The notes: generated by a model from the letters alone, not told the origin. DNA of 64,000 nt from Aquisalinus flavus (GCF_022559625.1 NZ_CP042288.1:520409-584408), one strand, 5' to 3'. Numbered from the stretch's first letter, positions 23,006 to 31,988 are shown. Translations and numbers: made by a program.

Positions 23006-23032
23006 CCGGCGGCATGCCGCCAGGGTGTTGAA

Positions 23033-24817
23033 ATGATTGAAGATTATTTCGGGTTGATCAAAGCGCCGTTCAAGCTGAGCGCCGATCCCTATTTCTATTT
23101 CGACAGTCCGACCCACCGCAAGGCGCTGTCCTATCTGCAATACGGCATCCAGCAGGCGGAGGGGTTCGTCGTCATCACCGGCGATACCGGCGTCGGCAAG
23201 ACGACGCTGGTCCACCAGTTGCTCGATGGCCTCGACAACAACCAGATCATTGCCGCGACGATGGATATCAGCCATGTCGCGCCGGGCCAGACGCTGGCGC
23301 AGGTTCTGTCTGCGTTCCGCATCGAACCGGCCGGGGCGGGGGCAGGCGCCGGGCTCGAAGCGCTGCAGGAATTCCTGATCGACCAGATCGGCGATGGCCG
23401 TCAGGCCGTGCTGATCGTCGACGAGGCCCAGAACCTGTCGCCGCAAACGCTGGAAGAGCTGCGTGTCTTGACCAACCTGTCCTATGACGGCCTGCCGCTG
23501 TTGCAGGTCTTCCTGATCGGCCAGAGCGAGATGCAGGAAATGATCGCCCGGCCGGACATGGAGCAGTTCCGCCAGCGGGTGATTGCCTCCTACCACGTCT
23601 CGCCGCTGACCCGCGACGAGACCGCCGCCTATATCGACCATCGTCTGTATGCGGCGGGCTTCAAGGACGAGCAGTCGCTGTTTACCGACCGCGCACAGGA
23701 CGCGATCTACCACCATACCGGCGGGGTGCCGCGCCGTATCAACAAGCTTTGCGCCCGCGTGCTGCTGCAGACCGCGCTGGATGAGAAAGACTTCGTCGAC
23801 GCTGCCTGCGTCCAGACGGTGATCGACGATCTCGACGAGGAAATGGGCGGCGCACAGGTCGGGCACGGCGAGGAACCGGTGACGGTGACCCAGGAGGATA
23901 TCATCCCGGTGCAGGATCAGCCGGTCTATACCAGTGCAGAAATCGAGACCGCGCCGCGAGAATCTGAAGAGCCCGACATCAACGAACCGGAAGTGCTAAC
24001 GCCGGCTCAGGCAGATGTGTCGTCCGACGACACGGTCGATGACGTCATCGACATCGCTGATGAGACCATTGGGTCCGCCATTCCGGCGCCGGGCGCCGAG
24101 CCTCCTGTCGAGGAAGACGAGGGCTTCGCTGCAGACGAATACGATGACCTTGCCGCCGAGGCAGGGACCGTATCCGGGAGCGGTGCGCAGACGCCCAGCA
24201 ATGTATACCCGATCTTCAGTACCCGGCATGGGGATGCTGAAACGCCTGAAGATGAAGTTGAAGACGACGACGACGACGACACCGACACCGCCGCCATGAT
24301 CGCCGAAGACGGTCACGATCATGAGCCGGCGAAGACAGAAGAGCCTGAAGCGACTGTCCCGCCGCAGACGGAGAGCAGGACAGAGGAGGAATTTCCCATG
24401 AGTGTACTGGACCGGCTGCACGCCGCAAAACGAAGATATTTTCCCGGCCAATCCGCCAGCAACGAAGGCGATAGGCCGCAACATGATCCTGCGACGCCAA
24501 CCGGCGATGACGAGTTCGAGGAACTGGGTCGTCAGCTGCGCATGAACACCCAACTTACAGGCGGAAACGTGCTGGAGGAGGCCGTGTTGTCGAGGGACCC
24601 CGATGAACGCGACGAGCGCATCGCGGCCCTGAAGAACGACCTCGCCCTGTTTCTGGAGGAGGTACGCAGCGGCCTTGGCGACCTGGAACAGTCGATGCAT
24701 GTCGTGAACGACAAGATCACCGAGATAGAAGCCTATCAGAACGGCCGCAACGGCCTGCTGAAGCAAAAGCTCGACAGTGTCGAGACCATGCTCGACCGGC
24801 TGCAGGAAAGAAAATGA
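23033..24817 (+). CDS. XrtA-associated AAA ATPase with long acidic and coiled-coil extension
   Basis: The N-terminal 270 residues match the XrtA-associated ATPase family, related to ExeA/GspA of secretion systems. It starts IEDYFGLIKAPFKLSADPYFYF, with the P-loop GDTGVGKTT (50-58) and Walker B VLIVDEAQ (126-133). The HTGGVPRRINKLC motif lies near residue 232. The usual protein is about 270-350 residues, but this one has 594. Residues 280-450 are a disordered acidic tract with a run of Asp, and residues 525-594 form a predicted coiled coil. An in-frame ATG at 24398 (residue 456) has AGGAGG eight bases upstream, so a separate 139-residue C-terminal product is possible. The fourth-last base begins the next gene's ATGA. 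Confidence 0.85.
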   Translation: MIEDYFGLIKAPFKLSADPYFYFDSPTHRKALSYLQYGIQQAEGFVVITGDTGVGKTTLVHQLLDGLDNNQIIAATMDISHVAPGQTLAQVLSAFRIEPAGAGAGAGLEALQEFLIDQIGDGRQAVLIVDEAQNLSPQTLEELRVLTNLSYDGLPLLQVFLIGQSEMQEMIARPDMEQFRQRVIASYHVSPLTRDETAAYIDHRLYAAGFKDEQSLFTDRAQDAIYHHTGGVPRRINKLCARVLLQTALDEKDFVDAACVQTVIDDLDEEMGGAQVGHGEEPVTVTQEDIIPVQDQPVYTSAEIETAPRESEEPDINEPEVLTPAQADVSSDDTVDDVIDIADETIGSAIPAPGAEPPVEEDEGFAADEYDDLAAEAGTVSGSGAQTPSNVYPIFSTRHGDAETPEDEVEDDDDDDTDTAAMIAEDGHDHEPAKTEEPEATVPPQTESRTEEEFPMSVLDRLHAAKRRYFPGQSASNEGDRPQHDPATPTGDDEFEELGRQLRMNTQLTGGNVLEEAVLSRDPDERDERIAALKNDLALFLEEVRSGLGDLEQSMHVVNDKITEIEAYQNGRNGLLKQKLDSVETMLDRLQERK

Positions 24818-25740
24818 CCATGACGCGGGACCACAGCACGGGCGATCAGCGCCGAGCCGCCGGTCCTGATCGCTCCATCGCGCAAACGGCCGGCATCCAC
24901 GCCATGTCGGTGGATGTCGAGGATTATTTCCAGGTCTGGGCGCTCTCAAGCGTCATCGACCGCGACACCTGGGACTCATATTCCCTGCGCGTCGAAGATA
25001 CCACGCGGCGCGTGCTCGACCTGTTCGCCCGTACCGGCACGACGGCGACCTTCTTCACCCTCGGCTGGGTCGCCGAACGCTGCCCGGCACTGATGCGCGA
25101 TATCGTCGATGCCGGTCACGAGGTCGGCAGCCATGGCTATGAGCATATCAAGGTCTTCGATCAGACACCGGATCAATTTCGCACCGATGTCGTCAAGACG
25201 AAGACAATCCTCGAGGACGTCACCGGCAAGCCGGTCAACGGCTATCGCGCCGCCGGGTTCTCTATCGATGACCGCACGCCCTGGGCCTTCGAAATCCTTG
25301 CCGCGGCTGGTCATCTCTATAGCTCCTCCGTACACCCCATCATGCATGATCATTACGGCATGCCGGAAGCGCCGCGCCAAGCCTGGCATCCCGTCGACGG
25401 CGCCGGCTTCGTCGAGATCCCGGTCTCCACGGTCGATGCCTGGGGGCGGCGGTTTTCCTGCGCCGGTGGCGGCTGGTTCCGGCTGTTGCCCTATGCGTGG
25501 TCGCACCATCTGCTGACCCGCCTTATCGAGGGCGAGGGCGGCGCGGCCGTCTTCTATTTCCATCCATGGGAGATAGACCCCGGCCAGCCCCGCATTGATG
25601 GTATCAGCGCCAGGTCGCGCCTGCGCCACTATACCAATCTCGACCGCATGGAAGCCAAGCTGGAAAAGCTGCTGACACGCTATCCTTGGCGCCGCATGGA
25701 CGAGGTGTTCCCGGTCCAGCCCGTGCAGGTGGCCGCATGA
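24814..25740 (+). CDS. XrtA-system polysaccharide deacetylase
   Basis: This 308-residue NodB-family deacetylase removes acetyl groups from N-acetyl sugars of the polymer or its precursor. AMSVDVEDYFQVWAL near residues 31-45 has the catalytic and metal-binding aspartates. GHEVGSHGYEHIKVF near residues 107-121 supplies the metal histidines. RAAGFSIDDRTPWAFEILAAAGHLYSSSVHP and FYFHPWEIDPGQPR are signatures of the XrtA-locus subfamily. No signal peptide is present, so it likely acts in the cytosol. It overlaps the ATPase gene by ATGA and the next gene by ATGA, which shows tight operon structure. Confidence 0.9.
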   Translation: MTMTRDHSTGDQRRAAGPDRSIAQTAGIHAMSVDVEDYFQVWALSSVIDRDTWDSYSLRVEDTTRRVLDLFARTGTTATFFTLGWVAERCPALMRDIVDAGHEVGSHGYEHIKVFDQTPDQFRTDVVKTKTILEDVTGKPVNGYRAAGFSIDDRTPWAFEILAAAGHLYSSSVHPIMHDHYGMPEAPRQAWHPVDGAGFVEIPVSTVDAWGRRFSCAGGGWFRLLPYAWSHHLLTRLIEGEGGAAVFYFHPWEIDPGQPRIDGISARSRLRHYTNLDRMEAKLEKLLTRYPWRRMDEVFPVQPVQVAA

Positions 25741-26816
25741 ACGCGCCCGCGGCCGCACTCTCACCGACGCAGGCGGCCAGCCAGGTCCGCCGCGCGCAGC
25801 CATCGGATCTGCGCGCCTGGAACGCTTATGTCATGGCGCATCCGGATTCGTCATTCTTTCACCGTTTCGAATGGGGCCGGGTCATCGGCCAGACCTACGG
25901 CCATGAGGCGGTCTTTCTGATGGCGCATGCACCGGCCGGCGACATCAAGGGCATCCTGCCGCTCGTTCATGTCAGGAGCCCGCTATTCGGCAGGGCGCTG
26001 ATCTCGACGGCGTTTACCGTCGGCGGCGGCGTGCTCGCGGATGATGCCGCTGCGGAATCGGCGCTGATCGCTGCGGCTCAAGCACTGGGCGAGGAGCGGG
26101 GCGTCGATTATGTCGAGCTGCGCGGCGGCTCGCCGGCGCCAGGCTGGCAGACCAAGGATGCAACCTATGCCGGGTTCGTCGCAGATATTGCGGCCGACGA
26201 AGAACAGAACCTTTCCTCGATCCCGCGCAAGAAACGCGCGGATGTGCGCAAGGGCATCAAGGCGGCGCAAGCAGGTGAACTGGCTGTGACCCGCGAGGGG
26301 GACGTCGAGACTTTCTATGCTCTTTATGCCGAAAGCGTGCGCAATCTCGGCACGCCTGTCCTGCCCAGACGCCTGATCGAAAACCTCGGCGCAGCCTTCG
26401 GCGATGACATGGACGTCGCGCTCGTGCGTGCCGCCGGCACGCCGGTCGCGGGGCTCGTCAGCTTCTATCACCAGGGCACGGTAATGCCCTATTATGGCGG
26501 GGCATCGCCAGCAGCACGCGCGCTCCATGCCTATGACTATATGTACTGGGCGCAGATGCGCCATGCTGCCGGGCGCGGTTGCGCGCGGTTCGATTTCGGC
26601 CGGTCCAAGGTCGGCACGGGCGCTTACGACTACAAGCGCCATTGGGGGTTCGAGCCGCAACCGCTTGCCTATCACTACTATCTCGTCAAGGCGGATGACG
26701 TGCCGGACATCAATCCGAACAATCCGAAATTCCGCCTGCTGACCAGCGTCTGGAGCAAGCTGCCGCTGTCTGTCGCCAACCGGCTCGGCCCGCTGATCGC
26801 CGGCCATCTGGGATAG
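25737..26816 (+). CDS. FemAB-family protein, XrtA system-associated
   Basis: This 359-residue protein belongs to the FemAB-like GNAT family found in XrtA exopolysaccharide loci. The first half contains AYVMAHPDSSFFHRFEWGRVIGQTYGHEA and the second has IPRKKRADVRKGIKAA, then YYGGASPAARALHAYDYMYWAQMRHAAGRGCARFDFGRSKVGTGAYDYKRHWGFEPQPLAYHYYL, with the last part diagnostic of the subfamily. FemAB enzymes transfer amino acids from aminoacyl-tRNA in other systems; here the acyl donor and target are unknown, and modification of a sugar amine is a reasonable guess because two deacetylases are nearby. The start is the ATG inside the ATGA overlap with the deacetylase gene. Confidence 0.87.
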   Translation: MNAPAAALSPTQAASQVRRAQPSDLRAWNAYVMAHPDSSFFHRFEWGRVIGQTYGHEAVFLMAHAPAGDIKGILPLVHVRSPLFGRALISTAFTVGGGVLADDAAAESALIAAAQALGEERGVDYVELRGGSPAPGWQTKDATYAGFVADIAADEEQNLSSIPRKKRADVRKGIKAAQAGELAVTREGDVETFYALYAESVRNLGTPVLPRRLIENLGAAFGDDMDVALVRAAGTPVAGLVSFYHQGTVMPYYGGASPAARALHAYDYMYWAQMRHAAGRGCARFDFGRSKVGTGAYDYKRHWGFEPQPLAYHYYLVKADDVPDINPNNPKFRLLTSVWSKLPLSVANRLGPLIAGHLG

Positions 26817-26819
26817 GCG

Positions 26820-28034
26820 ATGAGCCAGCCCCCTGATAACCGCAAACATGCCCTGTTGCTGGTGCACCGCATCCCGTGGCCGCCTGACAAGGGCGACAAG
26901 ATCCGCTCCTGGCGGCTGTTCCGTTATCTCGCCGGGCGTTACCGGCTATCCTGTGGCTTCTTCGTCGACGACCCGGATGACATGGCTCATGTCGAATATC
27001 TCGCGCAGTTCTGCGATGAGGTGAAAGCCGTTCAGATCGGTCCGCGGCTTGCCCGCCTGCGGTCGCTGACGGCGCTGGCTTCACGCAGGCCCATGACCTT
27101 CGACTTCTACCGCAGCCGCGCCATGAAACAGTGGGTTGATGGCGTCTTGGCTGAGGGAGTCGATGCCGCTTTCGGCTTTTCTGCCGCCGTCATGCCCTAT
27201 CTGGAACAGGCCACCTGTCCGGTCTTCGCCGACCTGGTCGATGCCGACAGTGCCAAGTGGGCCAGCTATGCCGAGCGCGCTTCTCTGCCGATGTCCGCCC
27301 TGTATGCCCGTGAGGGCAGCGTGCTGGCGAACGCGGAGGCAGCCATCTCGCGCCGGGCAGATCATACCTTCCTGATCACGCCGGAGGAGGCCATGATCGT
27401 GAAGTCGCACAAGCTCGCCAATCCGGCACGCATCGGCTGCTACGGCAATGGCGTTGACACGGACTATTTCGACCCCGCCGCCGACTTCGCCCCGCTCGAT
27501 CGCCGCGTCGATCTCATCTTCACCGGTGCGATGGACTACCAGCCCAATGTCGAGGCGGTGACCTGGTTCGCCGATGCCGTCTGGCCGCAATTGCGCAAGG
27601 CGATGCCGGATATCATCTTTGCCATTGTCGGCGCGCGTCCGACGGAAGCCGTCGCCGGTCTCGCCGCCCGGCCCGGCATCATCGTCACCGGCAGGGTGGA
27701 AGACATGCGCCCCTGGCTCGCCGCCGCCCGGATCGCCATCGCCCCGCTGCAGATCGCTCGCGGCGTCCAGAACAAGGTGCTGGAGGCGATGGCCATGGCC
27801 CGGCCGGTCGTCGCCAGCCCCGGCGCGGCCACCGGCATTGCGGCCACGCCCGGCGAACACTTCTTCATCGCCGACGGGGCGGAAGCGTTCCGCCAGCGCA
27901 TCAGCGCGCTGTTGCAGGATGATCCGACAGCCACCAGCATCGGCAGGGCGGGCCGTGAGCACATGGTCGCTACCGGCAGCTGGGCGGCCCGGTTATCCCC
28001 TTTGGGCAGCGTTTTGGCCGAACACGGAATATAG
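26820..28034 (+). CDS. XrtA/PEP-CTERM-associated glycosyltransferase (GT4)
   Basis: This 404-residue GT-B glycosyltransferase matches the subfamily found in XrtA loci. Its N-terminus LLLVHRIPWPPDKGDKIRSWRLFRYLA is characteristic. Later parts include DLVDADSAKWASYA, RADHTFLITPEEA, GCYGNGVDTDYFDP and the acceptor/donor-site segment IAPLQIARGVQNKVLEAMAMARPVVASPGAATGI near residues 303-335. It should add a sugar to the lipid-linked repeat unit in the cytosol. It begins three bases after the FemAB gene and is the last gene of the coupled series. Confidence 0.9.
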   Translation: MSQPPDNRKHALLLVHRIPWPPDKGDKIRSWRLFRYLAGRYRLSCGFFVDDPDDMAHVEYLAQFCDEVKAVQIGPRLARLRSLTALASRRPMTFDFYRSRAMKQWVDGVLAEGVDAAFGFSAAVMPYLEQATCPVFADLVDADSAKWASYAERASLPMSALYAREGSVLANAEAAISRRADHTFLITPEEAMIVKSHKLANPARIGCYGNGVDTDYFDPAADFAPLDRRVDLIFTGAMDYQPNVEAVTWFADAVWPQLRKAMPDIIFAIVGARPTEAVAGLAARPGIIVTGRVEDMRPWLAAARIAIAPLQIARGVQNKVLEAMAMARPVVASPGAATGIAATPGEHFFIADGAEAFRQRISALLQDDPTATSIGRAGREHMVATGSWAARLSPLGSVLAEHGI

Positions 28035-28181
28035 GTGCCACGTAAGGATAGCGTTTCAAGTCACTGAACTGTAATATAAATATCGAAACGCGCAATCCTT
28101 GCGTGTCACATAATTGAGACTTGTTGAAGCCTTGTGGAAGGGTTAACGTCGAACGGGGAAGAAACCAGTTTGGGGATCATT

Positions 28182-28658
28182 ATGCCTTTCATGAGAATTA
28201 TTCTACCGCTCGTCATCGCCGGCCTGTTCATCTATGCGCCGCTGCTCGAGCAATCCAGCGACGGCACCTTTACCGGGCCGGGCACGGACATGGTCACCGG
28301 GGCTGCCTATGTTGGCCAGTCCGTCGACTGTGCGATGGAGCTGCAATTCAACCCGCTGGCCGAGGGCTGCGGCCCGCAGAACGGCATTACCGGCTGGGTG
28401 GTTTATGCCGCCGTTGCCGTCAGCGCCGTTGCCGCGATTATCGGTGTGCTCGGGTTGCTACCGTTTCTTGCCGGCATTTCAGGCTTCCTGACCTTCCTGT
28501 CCGGTGCAGCTGGCACTGCAGCATCGGGCACGCTGCTGTATCAGATCTGGGAGAAGGGCATGCTCGGCGACGTTCAGTGGTTCATGTGGGCCGCCCTTGC
28601 GGTATCGCTGCTCACGGTCCTCGTCGGGATGAGCTCCATGAGCAGAAAGTCGGACTAG
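28182..28658 (+). CDS. Small membrane protein of unknown function
   Basis: I do not recognise this 158-residue protein. It has an N-terminal hydrophobic segment (RIILPLVIAGLFIYAPLL) and a polar loop of about 45 residues with two cysteines (VDCAMEL..EGCGPQ) that would lie in the periplasm. Two or three further membrane helices follow (WVVYAAVAVSAVAAIIGVLGLLPFLAGISGFLTFL; FMWAALAVSLLTVLVG). The start at 28182 is chosen because GGGGA lies six bases upstream; in-frame earlier codons exist. A 147-base AT-rich gap separates it from the exopolysaccharide operon, so a role there is only suggested by position. The TAG stop is the first three bases of repeat copy 2. Confidence 0.65.
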   Translation: MPFMRIILPLVIAGLFIYAPLLEQSSDGTFTGPGTDMVTGAAYVGQSVDCAMELQFNPLAEGCGPQNGITGWVVYAAVAVSAVAAIIGVLGLLPFLAGISGFLTFLSGAAGTAASGTLLYQIWEKGMLGDVQWFMWAALAVSLLTVLVGMSSMSRKSD

Positions 28659-28759
28659 ATCAACCTGCCTTCAAATGGAATCATTTGAATGCAGAAAGTT
28701 GATCGCTGCCAAAGTGTTGGAGCAGCTCCTCTGCGTTCATCCGGACGCAGGCTGCTCGA
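28656..28759 (+). repeat. Dispersed ~105-bp repeat, copy 2
   Basis: This matches the repeats at 12393 (inverted) and 35207 over its full length. It begins TAGATCAACCTGCC and ends near GCAGGCTGCTCGAG, where the other copies have GCTGCTCTAG. The first hairpin (CTGCCTTCAAATG against CATTTGAATGCAG) has one unpaired position, unlike copy 3. It lies between the convergent small membrane protein and hemF genes, and its first bases form the stop codon of the former. Confidence 0.9.
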
Positions 28760-28785
28760 GGCGCCGACGCATTCGAACTGACACG

Positions 28786-28816
28786 AAAACGCGCTCCTGA
28801 CCGGGGCGCGTTTTTA
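28786..28816. terminator. Intrinsic terminator between convergent genes
   Basis: ACGCGCTCC (28789-28797) and GGGGCGCGT (28803-28811) pair with one G-U step across a 5-base loop and are followed by TTTTT on the plus strand. The minus strand also has an A/T-rich end, so it may stop both the small membrane protein transcript and the hemF transcript. Confidence 0.65.
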
Positions 28817-28822
28817 TTCATG

Positions 28823-29716
28823 TCAGGGCCATTTGGCTTCCGGTGGCAGGGAGGACAGGATCGATTCCACATTGCCGCCCGTTTTGAGGCCGAACTGGGT
28901 GCCCCGGTCATAGAGCAGGTTGAACTCGGCATAGCGCCCACGGCGGATCAGCTGTTCCTCGCGCTCATCTTCCGTCCAGGGCTGGTTCATGCGCTTTTCG
29001 ACGAGCGCCGGGTAGGACGTCAGGAACGCCTTGCCGACATCCCGGGTGAAGGCGAAATCCGCTTCCCAGTCGCCGCTGTCATGGCGGTCATAGAAAATGC
29101 CGCCGACGCCGCGCGCCTCGCCTCGGTGCGGGAGGAAGAAATACTCGTCGCACCACGCCTTGAAGCGCGGGTAATACTCCTCGTGATGACGATCGCAGGC
29201 GCCCTTGAAGGCAGCGTGGAAGGCGAGCGTGTCCTCATGGCTCTCGCCGCGATAGGCATTCATCATCGGGTTGAGATCGCCGCCGCCGCCAAACCAGGTT
29301 TTCGTCGTCGCGATCATCCGCGTGTTCATGTGCGCAGCCGGGGCGTGGGGGTTTCGGGTATGGGCAATCAGCGAGATGCCTGCCGCCCAGAAGCGCGGAT
29401 CTTCCTCCGCGCCCGGTATCTGGGCGCGAAACTCCGGCGAGAACGCGCCATGGACCGTGGAGATGTGCACGCCGACCTTTTCAAACACCTTGCCATGCAT
29501 CAGTGCCATGGTGCCGCCGCCTTCATCGGCGCCGGTTTTCGACCGCTGCCAATCGGTCCGTACGAAGCGTCCGGCGGGCGATTCGCCGTAAACGCCGGGG
29601 TCGGCGGCGTCTTCCAGGGCCTCGAAGGCCACGCAAAGCTGGTCGCGCAGGCTGGCGAACCACTCGGCAGCCCGGTGTTTTCTCTCGGTTATGCCCGTCG
29701 AATCACGTTTGTCCAT
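28823..29716 (-). CDS. hemF: Oxygen-dependent coproporphyrinogen III oxidase
   Basis: HemF carries out the oxidative decarboxylation of coproporphyrinogen III to protoporphyrinogen IX in haem synthesis, using O2. At 297 residues it is full length. Conserved blocks include [39 protein letters not shown] (here [13 protein letters not shown]), [14 protein letters not shown], and [35 protein letters not shown] at the C-terminus. The histidines thought to be catalytic lie in the second block and in [24 protein letters not shown]. An aerobic life style is implied. It stands alone between a repeat/terminator and a divergent hypothetical gene. Confidence 0.96.
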   Translation of the reverse strand: MDKRDSTGITERKHRAAEWFASLRDQLCVAFEALEDAADPGVYGESPAGRFVRTDWQRSKTGADEGGGTMALMHGKVFEKVGVHISTVHGAFSPEFRAQIPGAEEDPRFWAAGISLIAHTRNPHAPAAHMNTRMIATTKTWFGGGGDLNPMMNAYRGESHEDTLAFHAAFKGACDRHHEEYYPRFKAWCDEYFFLPHRGEARGVGGIFYDRHDSGDWEADFAFTRDVGKAFLTSYPALVEKRMNQPWTEDEREEQLIRRGRYAEFNLLYDRGTQFGLKTGGNVESILSSLPPEAKWP

Positions 29717-29828
29717 CAGCGCACTTTATTCAGGTGTTGCCGAACTGCAACCTGCTTCAGGATGTTGAAATGCGCAGATTGTCACGGCCCGGCCAGCATT
29801 TTATTGTTAGGGTCAGGAGAGGGATGTG

Positions 29829-30776
29829 ATGAGCTGGGATGAAATCCTGATAATCGCCTTGGCATGCAGCGCCGGCATGATCGCCGGTGTCGTGCTCGGC
29901 TGGCTTGTATCGCCGCTGGCCGGTGCGCTGGGAGCGAAAGCGAAAAAATCCGTCGGTGGCATTATGGTGATCGCCGGTGCCGTCGCCGGCTATGCCTTTC
30001 TGCCGCCAGTTATCAGCCCGTTCGTCGAGCCCCGTCTCGAGCAATTTGCCGGCGAGGCATCGGCCGCGACAGCCGCGCCCGCCAGCGTGCAGCCGGAGAT
30101 TGCCGAGGAGGTCGTCGCCGCCGCCATCGACGAGGCGCTCGCCGGGCTCAACGATCCTTTCTTCGACGCGGTGCTGGAGCGCGAGCCGAACCGGTCGTCC
30201 CAGATCCGCACCCGCCTTGCCTCCGCCTATCGCCGGGGCGGTGAAGAGGCCCTGATGGCAGCGCTGATGGCGGCGGATCGTGAAATTCTGCAGGTCTCCT
30301 TTCCGTACTATATGGCGCGGGCGCAGGAGGGCGATCTCATCGCCGCTGTCCAGCAGATCCGCGTGGTCATCGCCATGCTGAGCGAAAACGATCCGATGAC
30401 CTGCCATACCTGGCTCTATGGCGGCATGCTCGGCGCGCGGTTCGATTTCGACCGCTATATTGCCGCCATCGGCCCGTCGACCCATCTGGAGATGCAGACC
30501 CGCCTCGGTGCGGTGGTGCGCGGGGCGAGCGAAATCCTGCCTGACTATGACGAGACCCATGCGGTGATCGTACTCGACGAGGTCCGGGTGGTTCTGAACG
30601 ACCAGCTTGGTGACGAGAAGGTCGGGCTGATCATGGCGACCCAGCAGCCTGGCAACGACAATGATGCCCGGCTGGCCTGCGAGGCATCGGGCGATTACTA
30701 TGATTTGATCCTGCAGGACACCAAGGCCGTCGACGTGCTCCGCCACCGCTACTCCGGCGGGAATGAATTCCTCTAG
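29829..30776 (+). CDS. Membrane-anchored protein of unknown function
   Basis: I do not recognise this 315-residue protein. The first 70 residues hold two hydrophobic segments (ILIIALACSAGMIAGVVLGWLV and SVGGIMVIAGAVAGYAFLPP). The remaining 240 residues are soluble and probably periplasmic, rich in short helices (AAIDEALAGLNDPFFDAVLEREP; RLASAYRRGGEEALMAALMAADREI). A lone CHTW cysteine and a second cysteine in RLACEAS near the C-terminus could form a disulfide. The ATG at 29829 is preferred over the adjacent GTG because AGGAGAGGG lies at the correct distance. It converges with trmL six bases away. Confidence 0.65.
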   Translation: MSWDEILIIALACSAGMIAGVVLGWLVSPLAGALGAKAKKSVGGIMVIAGAVAGYAFLPPVISPFVEPRLEQFAGEASAATAAPASVQPEIAEEVVAAAIDEALAGLNDPFFDAVLEREPNRSSQIRTRLASAYRRGGEEALMAALMAADREILQVSFPYYMARAQEGDLIAAVQQIRVVIAMLSENDPMTCHTWLYGGMLGARFDFDRYIAAIGPSTHLEMQTRLGAVVRGASEILPDYDETHAVIVLDEVRVVLNDQLGDEKVGLIMATQQPGNDNDARLACEASGDYYDLILQDTKAVDVLRHRYSGGNEFL

Positions 30777-30782
30777 CCGCCG

Positions 30783-31232
30783 CTAGCCATAGCCCAGTTG
30801 CCGCCGGGCGTCGGCCAGGGCGATCGCAGCCGCGACCGCCATGTTCAGGGACCGGGCACCGGGGGCGAGCGGTATACGTGCCGTAACGTCGCACACATTG
30901 CGCACATCGTCCGGCACGCCTGCGCTTTCCTGCCCGATCATGATCCGGTCATCGGCACGAAAGTCTAATTGCCCCAGATCGGTATCACCCGTTGTCGTCA
31001 GCAGGATCAGCCGCGCTGCGCCATGATCCGCGCCCGCATAGGCAAGCCATGAATCGTGGCGTACCGGCTCTGACAGGGTGCCATAATCCATGCCGACCCG
31101 GCGTATATCCTTGTGTTTATACGGAAATCCGCACGGCTCGATGATATCCAGCAACGCGCCGAAACAGGTGCAGATGCGGATCGCGGCGCCGACATTGGCG
31201 GCGATTTCGGGCTGGTAGAGAACGAGGCGCAT
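30783..31232 (-). CDS. trmL: tRNA (cytidine(34)-2'-O)-methyltransferase TrmL
   Basis: This 149-residue SPOUT methyltransferase modifies the 2'-OH of the wobble base of tRNA-Leu species. The minimal TrmL/YibK fold is complete: RLVLYQPEIAANVGAAIRICTCFGALLDIIEPCGFP at the N-terminus, the knot region RIMIGQESAGVPDDV near residues 97-111, and RIPLAPGARSLNMAVAAAIALADARRQLG at the C-terminus. These bind S-adenosylmethionine. The start at 31232 gives the canonical first strand. It is divergent from petA, leaving about 100-150 bases for both promoters. Confidence 0.93.
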   Translation of the reverse strand: MRLVLYQPEIAANVGAAIRICTCFGALLDIIEPCGFPYKHKDIRRVGMDYGTLSEPVRHDSWLAYAGADHGAARLILLTTTGDTDLGQLDFRADDRIMIGQESAGVPDDVRNVCDVTARIPLAPGARSLNMAVAAAIALADARRQLGYG

Positions 31233-31380
31233 GATGCCTTTATGAGCCTGAAACGACGCCCTTGTCACCATCGTGGTTTGCGACACCATGCCCTGCCAGA
31301 CGGGCGTTGTGAGTACTGGACTTTACAGGGAAGTCATGTCAAACCCGCTCGAAATTTACCGTCAAACTCAAAGGGTAGAT

Positions 31381-31974
31381 ATGAGTTCCACAACAGATGC
31401 CCCCGGGGCTGTCGAAGGCCAGGAAGAGCCCTCGCGCCGCGATTTCATCCATCTACTGGCCGGTGGCGCCGCCGCTGCGGCTGGTATCGGCATTGCCATT
31501 CCGTTGATCCATCAAATGAACCCTGATGCGTCGGTGCGCGCGCTGGCAACGAAGGAAGTCGATATCGGCGCCGTCGAGGTGGGGTCCGGCATCAAGGTGA
31601 TGTGGCAGGGCAAACCGGTGTTCATCCGTCACCGGACGGAACGCGAGATCGAGGAAGCCCGCGCCGTGCCGCTGACGGCCCTGAAGGATCCGATCGCCCG
31701 TAACGAAAATCTTGGCGGCAGCCCGGAAGCGACCGACGATAATCGCGTATCGAGCGCCGAATGGATGGTCGTGCTGGGTGTGTGTACCCATCTCGGCTGC
31801 GTGCCGCTCGGGACCGACGAAGGCGACAACAAGGGCGACTATAATGGCTGGTTCTGCCCCTGCCACGGGTCGCATTACGATACGTCCGGCCGTATCCGCA
31901 AAGGGCCGGCACCGCAGAATCTTGACGTTCCGCCCTATACGTTCCTCACGGACACGACGATCAGGATTGGTTAG
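31381..31974 (+). CDS. petA: Ubiquinol-cytochrome c reductase iron-sulfur subunit (Rieske)
   Basis: This 197-residue subunit of the bc1 complex carries the Rieske 2Fe-2S cluster that takes an electron from ubiquinol. The ligand boxes are CTHLGC and CPCHGS. The N-terminus has a twin-arginine element [12 protein letters not shown] followed by the single membrane helix [14 protein letters not shown], so it is inserted folded by Tat. The start at 31381 gives the typical N-terminus of homologues. A second ATG at 31336 has a better binding site (AGGGA) and would add 15 residues, so the start is uncertain. It is followed by petB after 14 bases. Confidence 0.93.
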   Translation: MSSTTDAPGAVEGQEEPSRRDFIHLLAGGAAAAAGIGIAIPLIHQMNPDASVRALATKEVDIGAVEVGSGIKVMWQGKPVFIRHRTEREIEEARAVPLTALKDPIARNENLGGSPEATDDNRVSSAEWMVVLGVCTHLGCVPLGTDEGDNKGDYNGWFCPCHGSHYDTSGRIRKGPAPQNLDVPPYTFLTDTTIRIG

Positions 31975-31988
31975 GAGAGGGTAAGAGA

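Noticed and set aside
16600..28660. Exosortase XrtA or PEP-CTERM sorting signals within the island
   Set aside because: All proteins were read for a VPEP-type tail followed by a helix and basic end, and for the exosortase Cys/Arg/His membrane protein; none was found.
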